64,000 bases of DNA, taken from the NCBI GenBank assembly GCA_036826635.1, contig DAISVY010000007.1:62001-126000 (forward strand). Direction: 5' to 3'. The stretch's first letter is position 1. The number at the start of each line of letters is the position of its first letter. The translations under genes were made by a program, and so were the position numbers. Below are positions 17,260 through 26,176 of the stretch, in pieces. Origin of the DNA: DAISVY01 sp036826635 (GTDB taxonomy: Bacteria > Zixibacteria > MSB-5A5 > GN15 > FEB-12). The notes beneath the pieces are model-generated. The model was given only the letters and a program-made list of their open reading frames with translations, did not search any database and was not told the origin of the DNA.

Positions 17260-17641
17260 CTGTAACGTATCCCTCAAAGCCTGAAAGGTCGCCTATGACA
17301 TGTCTCAGAATTGTGTCCCGTTCTGCGGAAACACCGTGGGCACCCTTTACATAACATTATTGGCGTAATCGCCTTCAATTTTATAAGATCACAATTCGGA
17401 CACTTAATGTCGTTATAAACAATCAACAAGTCAAGAGAAGTTTGTGAGTTTTTTCACATAATAATTAATATTATGACATGCTTCCGGCTTCTTGAAAATG
17501 GGCCGATTTGGTCTTGCCAGCGCCGGAAATTGGCTATATCTTCGCCATCTTATGAGGGTCGTCGCAAATGAAACATCGTACCCGCTCCAAAAGTGACAAC
17601 AAGTAAATGAAGCCAAGAGCTTATCAGCCAAGGGACTAACC
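17260..17641. promoter_or_regulatory. Shared divergent promoter region of the hyd and hyp operons
   Basis: 382 bases without a gene. For hypA, TTGCCA (17514-17519) and TATCTT (17537-17542) are spaced 17 and give a leader of about 95 bases. The hyd side is AT-rich around 17330-17400, with a small GGCGTAATCGCC hairpin near 17364. GAATTGTG occurs twice in inverted orientation, within CAGAATTGTGTCCCG near 17306 and, on the other strand, in GTGTCCGAATTGTGATC near 17388. Both copies lie near GTGTCC, which suggests a common regulator. No clear FNR or sigma54 site is present. Confidence 0.5.
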
Positions 17642-18049
17642 ATGCACGAACTGGCTATTGCCGAGAATATCGTCACTGCTGTTTTGGCCGAGATGGCTCG
17701 GCGGCGGATCAGTCGGATTCGGGCGATAGGTCTGCGTATCGGCGACCTTACCGATGTCGTGCCGGAAGCTCTGGAGTTCGGTTTTGAGGCTATTACTAAA
17801 GATACCGACTTGGAAAAGACGGAACTGAAGATTGAACATATACCCTTGAAGGGGAGGTGTAACTCCTGTCGTCAGGAATTCCCGCTGGAGCGGTATTTGT
17901 TCATTTGTCCCGAGTGTGGGAGTCATGATGTCGATGTCATTGAAGGGCAGGAGCTTGACATAGCTTTCCTGGAAGTGGACGACGACGAAACAACCGAACA
18001 GAACGAAAGCGATGCCCCGGAACCCGGACAAGAAGACGGAGCAGGCTAA
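17642..18049 (+). CDS. hypA: HypA, nickel delivery protein for hydrogenase maturation
   Basis: 135 residues. It begins MHELAIAENIV, so the nickel-binding His2 and Glu3 are present. The zinc site has four Cys: C73 and C76 (CNSC) and C89 and C92 (CPEC). HypA passes nickel to the large subunit together with HypB. The family is usually about 113-120 residues; here a very acidic tail (DDDETTEQNESD, then EPGQED) extends beyond residue 112. AAGGGAC upstream serves as the Shine-Dalgarno sequence. It is the first gene of the plus-strand hyp operon. Confidence 0.95.
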   Translation: MHELAIAENIVTAVLAEMARRRISRIRAIGLRIGDLTDVVPEALEFGFEAITKDTDLEKTELKIEHIPLKGRCNSCRQEFPLERYLFICPECGSHDVDVIEGQELDIAFLEVDDDETTEQNESDAPEPGQEDGAG

Positions 18050-18078
18050 GCATAGATCAAGCGGAAAGGTGGTTCAGT

Positions 18079-18741
18079 ATGGCTAAAGTGCCCATGGAGA
18101 AAAAAGTCCTTTCGGAAAACGACCGTCTGGCGGCCGCAATACGCGAGCAAATGACCGAGAAAAAGATTGTTTGTCTTAATATGGTCAGTTCTCCCGGGTC
18201 CGGCAAAACCAGCTTGCTGGAAAAGACGCTTGCCGCGATGCGTGACAAGATATCTTTCGGGCTCGTGGCCGGCGACGTACAGACGGAAAACGATGCGGAC
18301 CGGCTCAAGGCGGCCGGTGGAAAGATCGTTCGTCCCATTATCACCGGGGGGGCGTGTCATCTGGACGCTCGCATGGTTACCAAGGCGCTCGAGCATCTCC
18401 CGCTGGACGAAATCGAGGTGCTGTTCATAGAGAACGTCGGTAACCTGGTGTGCCCGTCGAGTTACGATCTGGGTGAAGATATGAAGGTCGTGCTTGTCAG
18501 TGTCACCGAAGGCGACGACAAACCGCTCAAGTATCCCGGTATGTTCCGGCGTTCGTCGCTCATGATCATAAACAAACTCGATTTGCTGGAGCACTGCAAT
18601 TTCAGTCTCGACCAAGTAAAACAAAACGCTCTGCAGATCAACGGGAAGCTCGAGACCATCGAATTGTGTTGTGCTACCGGTCAGGGGCTGGATACCTGGT
18701 ACGCCTGGCTGGAAGGTCGTGTCAGAGCCAAGAGAGGATAG
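18079..18741 (+). CDS. hypB: HypB, GTPase for nickel insertion
   Basis: 220 residues. P-loop SPGSGKTS (38-45), metal site GGACHLDA with C93 and H94, a switch near IENVGNLVCP (about 145) and NKLD for guanine specificity. The N-terminus has no His-rich nickel-storage stretch and no CXXCGC high-affinity site, so it is the simple GTPase form. GTP hydrolysis drives nickel transfer from the HypA-HypB complex to the hydrogenase large subunit. Sits 29 bases after hypA with GAAAGGTGG upstream. Confidence 0.95.
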   Translation: MAKVPMEKKVLSENDRLAAAIREQMTEKKIVCLNMVSSPGSGKTSLLEKTLAAMRDKISFGLVAGDVQTENDADRLKAAGGKIVRPIITGGACHLDARMVTKALEHLPLDEIEVLFIENVGNLVCPSSYDLGEDMKVVLVSVTEGDDKPLKYPGMFRRSSLMIINKLDLLEHCNFSLDQVKQNALQINGKLETIELCCATGQGLDTWYAWLEGRVRAKRG

Positions 18742-18753
18742 CGTCGAAGCGCC

Positions 18754-21072
18754 GTGAGTTCCAAGGGGCAAGAGCGGTCTGGGGAGCCGACGGGATCGGC
18801 CCTCGCGCGACGGAGTCTGCGTGTAGCGGGCATAGTTCAGGGGGTCGGCTTTCGGCCTTTTGTCTATCGTCTTGCTTCCGAGCTGGAGCTGGGCGGTTTC
18901 ATCCTGAACGACCAGGACGGTGTTCTGATTGAAATCGAAGGACCGGTTGGCGGTCTGGATCGATTTTGCGAACGACTGACGGCCGAAGCTCCGCCGCTGT
19001 CGAGAATAACCGGTATCGAAACCGGCGATGTTGTCCCGGTTGGAGAAAAGGATTTCCGGATTACTCCGAGCGAAGCGGCCGGAGATGCGACAACGCTTAT
19101 CTCACCCGACGTTGCCACTTGTGAAGATTGCCTGGCCGAGATGACCGATCCGGCCGATCGTCGTTATCGTTACCCGTTTATAAACTGTACCAATTGCGGA
19201 CCGCGTTTTACGATAGTGCGAAGTATCCCGTATGATCGCCCGTTTACTTCAATGTCCATTTTTCCCCTGTGTGATGATTGCGAAAAGGAATATCACGATC
19301 CGTCCAATCGTCGCTTTCACGCTCAGCCCAACGCCTGTCCCGTGTGCGGTCCGGCTCTGACTCTGACCGACGGAGACAAAGAAATCGTCTGTTCCGATCC
19401 GATCAGGGCGACAGTAGCGCTTCTTGGAGAAGGTCGGGTCGTTGCCGTCCGTGGACTGGGAGGATTTCATCTGGCCGTTGATGCGACCAACGAGAAGGCG
19501 GTACGGCAGCTTCGTTTCCGTAAGGGACGGGCTCAGAAACCGTTCGCTCTTATGGCCCGGAATCTTGAAACGGTGCGGCGCTTTTGCCGGGTATCGCCGG
19601 CCGAAGAGCAGACCCTGACCCACCATACACGGCCGATAGTGCTGTTGCGCAAACGCTCGGCTGACGGTCTTGCGCCGTCAGTTGCTCCCGATAATTTGTA
19701 TCTGGGGTTTATGCTTCCTTACACGCCGCTGCATCATCTGTTGTTGGGCGAAGATATCCCGGTTTTGGTAATGACCAGCGGCAATCTGGCCGAGGAACCG
19801 ATAGCCATTGCAAACGACGAAGCCATACGGCGGCTGAAGGGACTGGCGGACTATTTTCTTCTGCACAATCGGGATATTATACAACGCTGCGATGATTCGA
19901 TTGTTCGATACTCCGCCGGACGGGTACGTCTTATCCGTCGCGCTCGCGGTTATGTCCCACAACCCGTTGAGGTGCCGGTAGCGCTGGAACAACCGGTACT
20001 CGCCTGCGGGGGTGAACTTAAGAACACGATTGCGCTCGGGCGTAACTCCGAAGTGTTCCTCAGTCAGCATATCGGCGATCTGGATAACCCGGCGGCTTAT
20101 GAATTTTTCGAACACTGTCTGCGGCACTTTCGACAGATTCTCCAAATTCAGCCTCGGGTTATTGCATACGACCAACACCCAGAATATCTGAGTACCAAAT
20201 GGGCCTTGAAACAGGAGAACCTGCCGCTTGTCCCGGTACAGCACCACCATGCTCACCTGGTTTCGGTCATGGCTGACAACGGGGTGTCGGACCCGACCAT
20301 CGGGATTATTCTCGATGGTACCGGATACGGATCGGACGGGACAATCTGGGGTGGCGAGATACTGGTCGGGGATGCCGCGGCGTTTGAACGTGTCGCCTGG
20401 CTGCAACCGGTAGCGATGCCCGGAGGCACGGCGGCGATTCGTCAGCCCTGGCGCATGGCTCTTAGCTGGCTGGCCGAGACCTGTGGGGAGAACATACGCA
20501 GTTTGCGGCTTCCGATGTTCGAGCAGGTCAGTTCCGCCGAGCGGGATATGGTGCTGAAAATGATAGAGCGTCGTTTCAACTCACCACTCACGTCAAGTTG
20601 CGGTCGGTTGTTCGACGCCGTGTCCGCAATGCTGGGACTCTGCACAGAGATAAACTACGAGGCCCAGGCCGCCATCGCGCTGGAAATGATCGCTCAAACA
20701 GATGATGACACGATCTATGATTTACCGTACAATAAGATCGGCAAGGGGCCGTTGTCGGTGATCCCGCTTGTGCGTGCGGTGGTCGCTGAGATAGAAAAGG
20801 GTGAGCCGGTCGAACGTATCTCCGGTCGCTTTCATCGCTCGCTGGGTGAACTTTTGACTTTCGCGGTCTGTTTTGTTCGGCAGACAACCGGGCTCAACCG
20901 GGTTGGACTTAGCGGCGGGGTGTATCAGAACAGTGTTTTGTTTGAGTATATGATAAAGCGTTTGGAAAAAGAAAATTTTACGGTACTGACGCATCGCCAT
21001 GTACCGACCAACGATGGCGGTATCGCTTTGGGGCAGGTGGTTATAGCCGATGCGGCCATGAAAAGGCGATAA
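18754..21072 (+). CDS. hypF: HypF, carbamoyltransferase for cyanide-ligand synthesis
   Basis: 772 residues from a GTG 12 bases after hypB. Domains in order: acylphosphatase-like (about 20-108, VQGVGFRPFVYRLA), two zinc-finger pairs (CEDC and CTNC; CDDC and CPVC, about 125-205), YrdC-like (about 215-385) and a Kae1/HypF C-terminal domain (about 410-770) with IILDGTGYGSDGTIWGGE and GLSGGVYQN. It uses carbamoyl phosphate and ATP to carbamoylate the C-terminal Cys of HypE. Full length for the family. Confidence 0.96.
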   Translation: MSSKGQERSGEPTGSALARRSLRVAGIVQGVGFRPFVYRLASELELGGFILNDQDGVLIEIEGPVGGLDRFCERLTAEAPPLSRITGIETGDVVPVGEKDFRITPSEAAGDATTLISPDVATCEDCLAEMTDPADRRYRYPFINCTNCGPRFTIVRSIPYDRPFTSMSIFPLCDDCEKEYHDPSNRRFHAQPNACPVCGPALTLTDGDKEIVCSDPIRATVALLGEGRVVAVRGLGGFHLAVDATNEKAVRQLRFRKGRAQKPFALMARNLETVRRFCRVSPAEEQTLTHHTRPIVLLRKRSADGLAPSVAPDNLYLGFMLPYTPLHHLLLGEDIPVLVMTSGNLAEEPIAIANDEAIRRLKGLADYFLLHNRDIIQRCDDSIVRYSAGRVRLIRRARGYVPQPVEVPVALEQPVLACGGELKNTIALGRNSEVFLSQHIGDLDNPAAYEFFEHCLRHFRQILQIQPRVIAYDQHPEYLSTKWALKQENLPLVPVQHHHAHLVSVMADNGVSDPTIGIILDGTGYGSDGTIWGGEILVGDAAAFERVAWLQPVAMPGGTAAIRQPWRMALSWLAETCGENIRSLRLPMFEQVSSAERDMVLKMIERRFNSPLTSSCGRLFDAVSAMLGLCTEINYEAQAAIALEMIAQTDDDTIYDLPYNKIGKGPLSVIPLVRAVVAEIEKGEPVERISGRFHRSLGELLTFAVCFVRQTTGLNRVGLSGGVYQNSVLFEYMIKRLEKENFTVLTHRHVPTNDGGIALGQVVIADAAMKRR

Positions 21073-21101
21073 CGTACGTAACGAAGAAAGAGGACGAAGC
21101 C

Positions 21102-21407
21102 ATGTGTCTGGCTATTCCCGGTAAGTTAATTGAAGTTTACGAACAAAACGGCATGAAGATGGGGCGAGTGGATTATGCCGGTACTATCGGTTTGGCCTGT
21201 CTGGCTTATGTGCCGGAGGTTACGGTGGGCGAGTATGTGATAGTGCACGCCGGTTTCGGTTTGAGTGTTATAGACGAGGAAGAAGCCCAAAAGACTTACG
21301 AGATATGGCAGGAGATGGCGGAAAAGGCGGCCGAGGAAGGTATGGACGTGTTTGGTCATCCTCTTGAGCCGGGGGATACGGAGAGCGGTTCCGAGGGTGA
21401 GTCGTGA
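21102..21407 (+). CDS. hypC: HypC, Fe(CN)2CO carrier chaperone
   Basis: 101 residues beginning MCLAIPGKLIEV, so the essential Cys2 becomes the N-terminal residue after Met removal. HypC holds the Fe(CN)2CO unit with HypD and delivers it to the large-subunit precursor. The family is usually 75-90 residues; here residues 85-101 form an extra acidic tail (EPGDTESGSEGES). It overlaps hypD by 4 bases, so translation is coupled. Confidence 0.95.
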   Translation: MCLAIPGKLIEVYEQNGMKMGRVDYAGTIGLACLAYVPEVTVGEYVIVHAGFGLSVIDEEEAQKTYEIWQEMAEKAAEEGMDVFGHPLEPGDTESGSEGES

Positions 21408-22525
21408 AGTATCTCAATGAATACCGCGACCCCGCCGTGGCTCGGCGTATCCTTTCGGAAATCGAGAAGGCAACCCGACACGACTGGGTGATAATGGAAA
21501 TCTGCGGTGGTCAGACTCACGCTATATTGCGAAACGGTATCGATCAGCTTTTACCCCGGGGAATAGAACTGGTCCACGGGCCCGGTTGCCCCGTCTGTGT
21601 GACTTCGCTGGAGTTGATCGACAAAGCGATCAATATAGCCTCACGGCCGAATGTGATCTTCACGTCTTTTGGTGATATGTTGCGTGTTCCCGGTTCCAAA
21701 GAGGATTTGTTCGTGGCAAAATCGCGCGGGGCGGATGTTCGCGTGGTTTATTCACCTCTCGATGCGTTGTCCATCGCTCGGGACAATCCCGATAAAAGCG
21801 TGGTTTTCTTCGCGGTAGGATTCGAAACCACGACTCCGAACACGGCTATGACCGTGTGGCAGGCCCGCCGGGAGAACCTGTCCAATTTTTATCTGTTGGT
21901 GTCGCATGTGCTCGTACCTCCGGCTATTCGGGCGCTGCTCGGTTCGCCCGCCAATCGTGTTCAGGCGTATTTGCTGGCCGGGCATGTCTGTGCCGTGACC
22001 GGCTGGGGTGAATATGAGCCTGTTGCCGAAGAGTTCCGTATTCCCATGGTCGTTACCGGTTTTGAGCCGGTCGATCTTCTCAACGGTATTCTGGCTGTCG
22101 TGAAGCAGCTTGAAGCGGGCACGCATACGGTGGAAAACGAATACTCGCGGGTGGTTTCAAAAGAAGGCAACCCGGTAGCCAAACAGCGGGTCAAAGACGT
22201 ATTCCGGATCGTTGACCGATCATGGCGGGGGATAGGCGTCATTCCGCAAAGCGGACTTGCCCTGAGAGATGAGTTCGCGGAACACGACGCCGAGAAAGCG
22301 TTTGCCCTGGAAACTCTGGAAGTCGCGGAATCGAAGGTGTGTATCAGCGGGCTGGTTTTGCAGGGGATAAAAAAGCCGCCCGAGTGTCCGGCTTTCGGTC
22401 GGGAATGCACCCCGCAAACGCCCCTGGGAGCGACTATGGTTTCTTCCGAAGGTGCCTGTGCGGCCTATTACACCTACAGCCGCCGACTGGATAACAACGA
22501 TGATAAGAATGAGCCGACATCATGA
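21404..22525 (+). CDS. hypD: HypD, Fe-S scaffold for Fe(CN)2CO assembly
   Basis: 373 residues from GTG at 21404, the G of which lies in the hypC end (GTGA overlap). Active-site Cys are C34 in EICGGQTH and C62/C65 in GPGCPVC. The C-terminal Cys set that binds the [4Fe-4S] cluster is in CISGLV, CPAFGRECTPQ and GACAAYY. With HypC it assembles the Fe(CN)2CO group. Overlaps hypE by 4 bases. Confidence 0.96.
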   Translation: MKYLNEYRDPAVARRILSEIEKATRHDWVIMEICGGQTHAILRNGIDQLLPRGIELVHGPGCPVCVTSLELIDKAINIASRPNVIFTSFGDMLRVPGSKEDLFVAKSRGADVRVVYSPLDALSIARDNPDKSVVFFAVGFETTTPNTAMTVWQARRENLSNFYLLVSHVLVPPAIRALLGSPANRVQAYLLAGHVCAVTGWGEYEPVAEEFRIPMVVTGFEPVDLLNGILAVVKQLEAGTHTVENEYSRVVSKEGNPVAKQRVKDVFRIVDRSWRGIGVIPQSGLALRDEFAEHDAEKAFALETLEVAESKVCISGLVLQGIKKPPECPAFGRECTPQTPLGATMVSSEGACAAYYTYSRRLDNNDDKNEPTS

Positions 22526-23583
22526 CCACGAAGATTAATCCCGAGGATTTTCACTGTCCGCTGCCTATATCGCAGCATGACACGATTCAGCTTGCCCACG
22601 GCAGCGGTGGTGCTCTCACGCATGATTTGGTTTCGAAACTGTTTGTCCGGGTGTTCGACAATCCGGCTTTGAAACGACAGGACGATCACGCTCTGCTGGA
22701 AGTCGGCGGAAATAAGTTTGCTTTCAGTACCGATTCATACGTGGTCGATCCGATCTTTTTCCCGGGCGGTGACATCGGCGAGTTGGCCGTTAACGGGACG
22801 ATCAACGACCTTTGTATGGGGGGTGGCCGACCGCTCTTTCTCAGTGCGGGGTTTATTATCGAAGAAGGTCTGGCGATAGCCGAGCTGGGAAAAGTCGTTC
22901 TTTCCATGAAAGCCGCGGCCGATAAAGCCGGCGTCGTGATCGTTACCGGCGATACCAAGGTGGTGCACAAGGGTAAAGGCGATAAGATGTTCATCAATAC
23001 CTCCGGGATCGCCGTGATCGAGCACGGGTATCGCATCGACGGTGAGAACCTTCAGCCCGGGGACAAAATCATTATAAGCGGCACTATCGCCGATCATGGT
23101 ATAGCCGTGATGGCTACCCGCGAGGGGTTGTCGTTGCAAACTCCGGTCGAAAGCGATACCGTCGCCCTCAACGGTTTGGTGGAATGCATTGTAAAAACCG
23201 GCGGGGCCGCCGTGCACGCCATGAGAGATCCGACCCGGGGAGGTGTGGCCGCGACATTGAACGAACTGGCCGGGAGTTCGAAAGTCGGTATCAGGCTGGT
23301 TGAAGATAGCCTCCCGGTGCGGCCGGCCGTGGCCGGTGCCTGTGAAATTCTCGGACTTGATCCTCTTTATATCGCCAACGAAGGTAAACTGCTGGTGTCG
23401 GTAGCTGGCGAGAAGGCCGAGGCGGTTCTAAGCGCGATGAAGAAGCATGAGCACGGACACGAGGCTGCTGTTATCGGTGAAGTGTCGGCGGAGAAACCGG
23501 GGATGGTGTCGCTGCAAACGGGTCTTGGGACTTGGCGGATTGTCGACATGCCGGTCGGCCAGCAACTGCCAAGAATTTGTTAG
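22522..23583 (+). CDS. hypE: HypE, thiocarboxamide dehydratase that makes the cyanide group
   Basis: 353 residues of the PurM/SelD-like ATP-binding fold: AHGSGGALTHDL near 22-33, DDHALLEVG near 53, SFSTDSYVVDP near 70-80 and DPTRGGVAATLNE near 235. The last residues are PRIC, the expected C-terminal Cys that HypF carbamoylates and HypE dehydrates to thiocyanate. Last gene of the hyp operon, followed by a hairpin terminator at 23592. Confidence 0.96.
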   Translation: MTTKINPEDFHCPLPISQHDTIQLAHGSGGALTHDLVSKLFVRVFDNPALKRQDDHALLEVGGNKFAFSTDSYVVDPIFFPGGDIGELAVNGTINDLCMGGGRPLFLSAGFIIEEGLAIAELGKVVLSMKAAADKAGVVIVTGDTKVVHKGKGDKMFINTSGIAVIEHGYRIDGENLQPGDKIIISGTIADHGIAVMATREGLSLQTPVESDTVALNGLVECIVKTGGAAVHAMRDPTRGGVAATLNELAGSSKVGIRLVEDSLPVRPAVAGACEILGLDPLYIANEGKLLVSVAGEKAEAVLSAMKKHEHGHEAAVIGEVSAEKPGMVSLQTGLGTWRIVDMPVGQQLPRIC

Positions 23584-23591
23584 GATGTCGG

Positions 23592-23608
23592 GCCGGAAAC
23601 GGCTTTTG
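23592..23608 (+). terminator. Terminator of the hyp operon
   Basis: GCCG-GAAA-CGGC (23592-23603), a hairpin with a GNRA-type loop, is followed by TTTTG. It lies 8 bases after the hypE stop and just before the convergent flavoprotein end at 23610. Confidence 0.55.
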
Positions 23609-23609
23609 T

Positions 23610-24971
23610 CTACAGGTCGAAAATCTTTCCGGGGTTGAGAATGCCCTGAGGATCGAACTGCCGTTTTATTTTGCGCATCAATTCCACCGCGCCGCCATGT
23701 TCGGCCTCAAAGAGATCCTTGTGTCCCAGTCCAATCCCGTGCTCGCCGGAAATAGTCCCGCCCAATTCAATCGTTTTTTCGATGATCTTGTTATTTACCT
23801 TGTGAGCGCGGTCCCATTCGGCTTTATCGTCCGCATTGGCCAGCATCAGGGCGTGCAGGAGGCCCATACCGACATGTCCGAAAGCAAATAAAGTAATGCC
23901 GTTTTCGTCGCCAATCTGACGGCAGTAAGCAACCATCTCCGGAAGTTTGCTGATAGGAAAGGCCACGTCGTTGCGCATTATACTGTAACCGGGCTTGAAA
24001 TGCTTGATGGCGTCGGTGGCCCAATGGCGAATATCCCAGGGTTTGTGACCCTCGGCCAACTCCAGAGGTTCGGCTTCCAGCTCTCGACAAATCGACTCGG
24101 CCAGTTCACTGTTGGAGTCCAGAACTTCTCTGGGGCCGTGGAACTCCAGAAAAAGCATCGGGGCTTCTTTCAGGCCGTAACCCTTGAGCTTGTTCAGAGC
24201 GACCGTCAGACGATGGTCAAGGAACTCGATAGCGGCAATGTCCAGACCGTAACGACGCATTTCCGACACGGCCTGGGCTGCCTGTACGTCGGTTTTGAAC
24301 ACCCAGGCGCTCTGGCGGCGATCCTCCGGCAGTCCGGCCAGACGGAGGGTGATGTTTGAAACAACGGCCAGCGTGCCCTCGGAACCGGCAACCAGATCAA
24401 CCAGATTGTAACCGCTGGAACGTTTAATGGCTCGATTGCCCAGCCTCAGAATTTCCCCCGTACCGGTGATAACCTCCATCGCCAGGACATATTCGCGGGT
24501 CGCTCCATACTTGACCGAATAGATGCCGCTGGCATTGGTGGCCACCATGCCGCCTATCGTCGCCACGTCCCCGGACCCCCCCGGTGAAGGTGGGAAAAAG
24601 AGACCTTCACGCTTAAGGCGTTCGTTGAGATTATCGTATACGAGACCCGGTTCGACTTCGACTTGAAGGTCCTCGGTCCACAGGTTGCGTATCTGAGTCA
24701 TGCGGCTCAGATCGAGCACGATACCGTCGGGCAGGGGAATAGTGGAGCCTTCCAGAGCGCTGCCGGCTCCCCGGGTAGTAATCGGGGTGCCTGTTTTCGC
24801 ACCGGCCTTGACGATCTGCGAAATCTGCTCGCTGTTCATCGCCCAGACTACGGCCAGCGGTATTACACCGGGCAGAGTCGATTCGTCTTCAGAGACAACC
24901 TGTAACTGGTTCTTCTGGGTAGAGACCTGATCTTCGGGAAGCAACTCTCTCAGTTCGTCAACGATATTCAT
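23610..24971 (-). CDS. GlcD-type FAD-linked 2-hydroxyacid dehydrogenase
   Basis: 453 residues. FAD_binding_4 (PCMH-type) domain at about 35-215 with TRGAGSALEGSTIP and PGGSGDVATIGGMVATNASG; FAD-oxidase C domain at about 220-450 with metal or substrate residues in FGHVGMGLLHALM and TISGEHGIGLGHKDLF, ending FDPQGILNPGKIF. The family oxidises D-lactate, glycolate or D-2-hydroxyglutarate to the 2-oxoacid; substrate cannot be read from sequence. ATG at 24971 matches the family N-terminus (MNIVDELREL); the open frame to 25067 overlaps the upstream gene with unrelated residues. It is the second gene of a two-gene unit with the WlbA-like gene, 31 bases apart. Confidence 0.88.
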   Translation of the reverse strand: MNIVDELRELLPEDQVSTQKNQLQVVSEDESTLPGVIPLAVVWAMNSEQISQIVKAGAKTGTPITTRGAGSALEGSTIPLPDGIVLDLSRMTQIRNLWTEDLQVEVEPGLVYDNLNERLKREGLFFPPSPGGSGDVATIGGMVATNASGIYSVKYGATREYVLAMEVITGTGEILRLGNRAIKRSSGYNLVDLVAGSEGTLAVVSNITLRLAGLPEDRRQSAWVFKTDVQAAQAVSEMRRYGLDIAAIEFLDHRLTVALNKLKGYGLKEAPMLFLEFHGPREVLDSNSELAESICRELEAEPLELAEGHKPWDIRHWATDAIKHFKPGYSIMRNDVAFPISKLPEMVAYCRQIGDENGITLFAFGHVGMGLLHALMLANADDKAEWDRAHKVNNKIIEKTIELGGTISGEHGIGLGHKDLFEAEHGGAVELMRKIKRQFDPQGILNPGKIFDL

Positions 24972-25002
24972 GGATGCCGTCTGTTTGTCTGTGGGTATTC
25001 TT

Positions 25003-25950
25003 TTACTTCTTAAGCAAATAATGAGAGTTCGCACACCAGCCGGTGGGCGTGGCGATGCGGATATCATGAGCCAGCGTTATGGACGGTCGGGCATCTTCAA
25101 GACCGAAACCGTTACCTTCGAGCGTCCGACGATAAACCTCGGTGTGAAGGTCGGTAAAACCACCGGAGAATTCTATTTCTTCCCCGTCGATAGAGATGGA
25201 ACGATACGTTGTCTGTTCGTTTTGGTCTATCTGGGGAGGCAGGTCCGAGCGCTCAATCGACAGATACCATTTTACCTGGGCTTTTTCCAGTTCGATATAG
25301 CCCGCGGTCCGGGTAGGCTGGGCGCTGTGGACCTCGGAACCCTGAACCGGTCCGAACAGCCAGATCAGCAAATCGAAGAAGTGAATGCCAATATTGGTGG
25401 CCAGTCCGCCGGAACGATCAGCCTGACCTTTCCAGCTTACCAGATACCAGTAACCACGCGAGGTTATATAAGTAAGAATGACCTGGTGTTTGCCGTTGTG
25501 CTTTTGGGCGTCGAGTTTCTTTTTCAGGGCAATGATCGAAGGATGTATGCGGAGTTGCAGAACGGTGTTGATACGCCGTCCTGATTCCTGTTCCAGTTCG
25601 GCCAGAGCATCGATGTTCCAGGGGTTGAGCACGAGTGGTTTTTCGCAAATGGCGTCTGCGTCTACACGAAGAGCAAAGCGGGCGTGGGCGTCGTGCAGAT
25701 AGTTAGGCGAGCAGATCGAAACGTAGTGAATTTTCTTCTCTCCGTTCTGACGGCGGAGTTTCTCTACGTGACGGTCGAAGCGCTCGAACTCGGTGAAAAA
25801 GTCAACATCGCTGAAATATCGGTCGATAATCCCGACCGAATCGCTGGGATCGCAGGCTGCGACCAGTCTGTTCCGGGTGTCTTTTATAGCTTTCAAATGG
25901 CGGGGGGCGATATAACCACCCACGCCCATAATAGCGAAATTTTTCGACAT
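25003..25950 (-). CDS. wlbA: WlbA/WbpB-type UDP-GlcNAcA 3-oxidase (Gfo/Idh/MocA family)
   Basis: 315 residues. Rossmann domain at 1-125 with GVGGYIAPRHLKAIKDT; catalytic EKPLVLNP near 108; Gfo/Idh C-terminal domain with ATNIGIHFFDLLIWLFG, YITSRGYWYLVSWKG and GFTDLHTEVY. These closely fit WlbA/WbpB, which oxidise C3 of UDP-2-acetamido-2-deoxy-glucuronate, the first step to UDP-ManNAc(3NAc)A-type sugars of O-antigen or capsule. The family keeps NAD bound and recycles it with 2-oxoglutarate, forming 2-hydroxyglutarate. AAGGATTA lies upstream of the ATG. Promoter at 26009-26037. The partner aminotransferase and acetyltransferase (WlbC/WlbB) are not in the window. Confidence 0.88.
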   Translation of the reverse strand: MSKNFAIMGVGGYIAPRHLKAIKDTRNRLVAACDPSDSVGIIDRYFSDVDFFTEFERFDRHVEKLRRQNGEKKIHYVSICSPNYLHDAHARFALRVDADAICEKPLVLNPWNIDALAELEQESGRRINTVLQLRIHPSIIALKKKLDAQKHNGKHQVILTYITSRGYWYLVSWKGQADRSGGLATNIGIHFFDLLIWLFGPVQGSEVHSAQPTRTAGYIELEKAQVKWYLSIERSDLPPQIDQNEQTTYRSISIDGEEIEFSGGFTDLHTEVYRRTLEGNGFGLEDARPSITLAHDIRIATPTGWCANSHYLLKK

Positions 25951-25983
25951 ATTAATCCTTACCTCTCGTCACTTTCTGCATAC

Positions 25984-26037
25984 CGCCGATCAATCGGCGC
26001 GGATGAGCAATATAGAACGCAAGTCGATCTCCGACAA
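25984..26037 (-). promoter_or_regulatory. Promoter and leader hairpin of the wlbA-glcD unit
   Basis: On the minus strand, TTGTCG (26037-26032) and TATATT (26014-26009) are spaced exactly 17. Just after the predicted transcript start there is a perfect hairpin, GCCGA-TTGA-TCGGC (25985-25998), about 35 bases before the ATG at 25950. Confidence 0.65.
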
Positions 26038-26106
26038 CAAGCAAATAACCCCTTCTTATATGCCCCGGGTAGAAGATGTTGCCCGCCGTAAAACCGTAAA
26101 ACGGAA

Positions 26107-26139
26107 AGCCCGACCGCCGAGCGAATCGGCAGCCGGGCT
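26107..26139 (-). terminator. Terminator of the FG-GAP/dockerin-like gene
   Basis: On the minus strand AGCCCG and TGCCGA pair with TCGGC and CGGGCT around a short loop (26139 to 26107), followed by TTCCGTTTTACGGTTTT. It lies 38 bases after the gene end at 26177. Confidence 0.65.
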
Positions 26140-26176
26140 GGCAGTAGTCCTCAAGTTACGCAGGGGCCAGAATCGG

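Noticed and set aside
17531..17545. Sigma54-type promoter upstream of hypA
   Set aside because: TGGC-10-GC spacing occurs, but the TGGCAC and TTGC boxes match poorly; the TTGCCA-17-TATCTT pair covers the same bases with a better fit.
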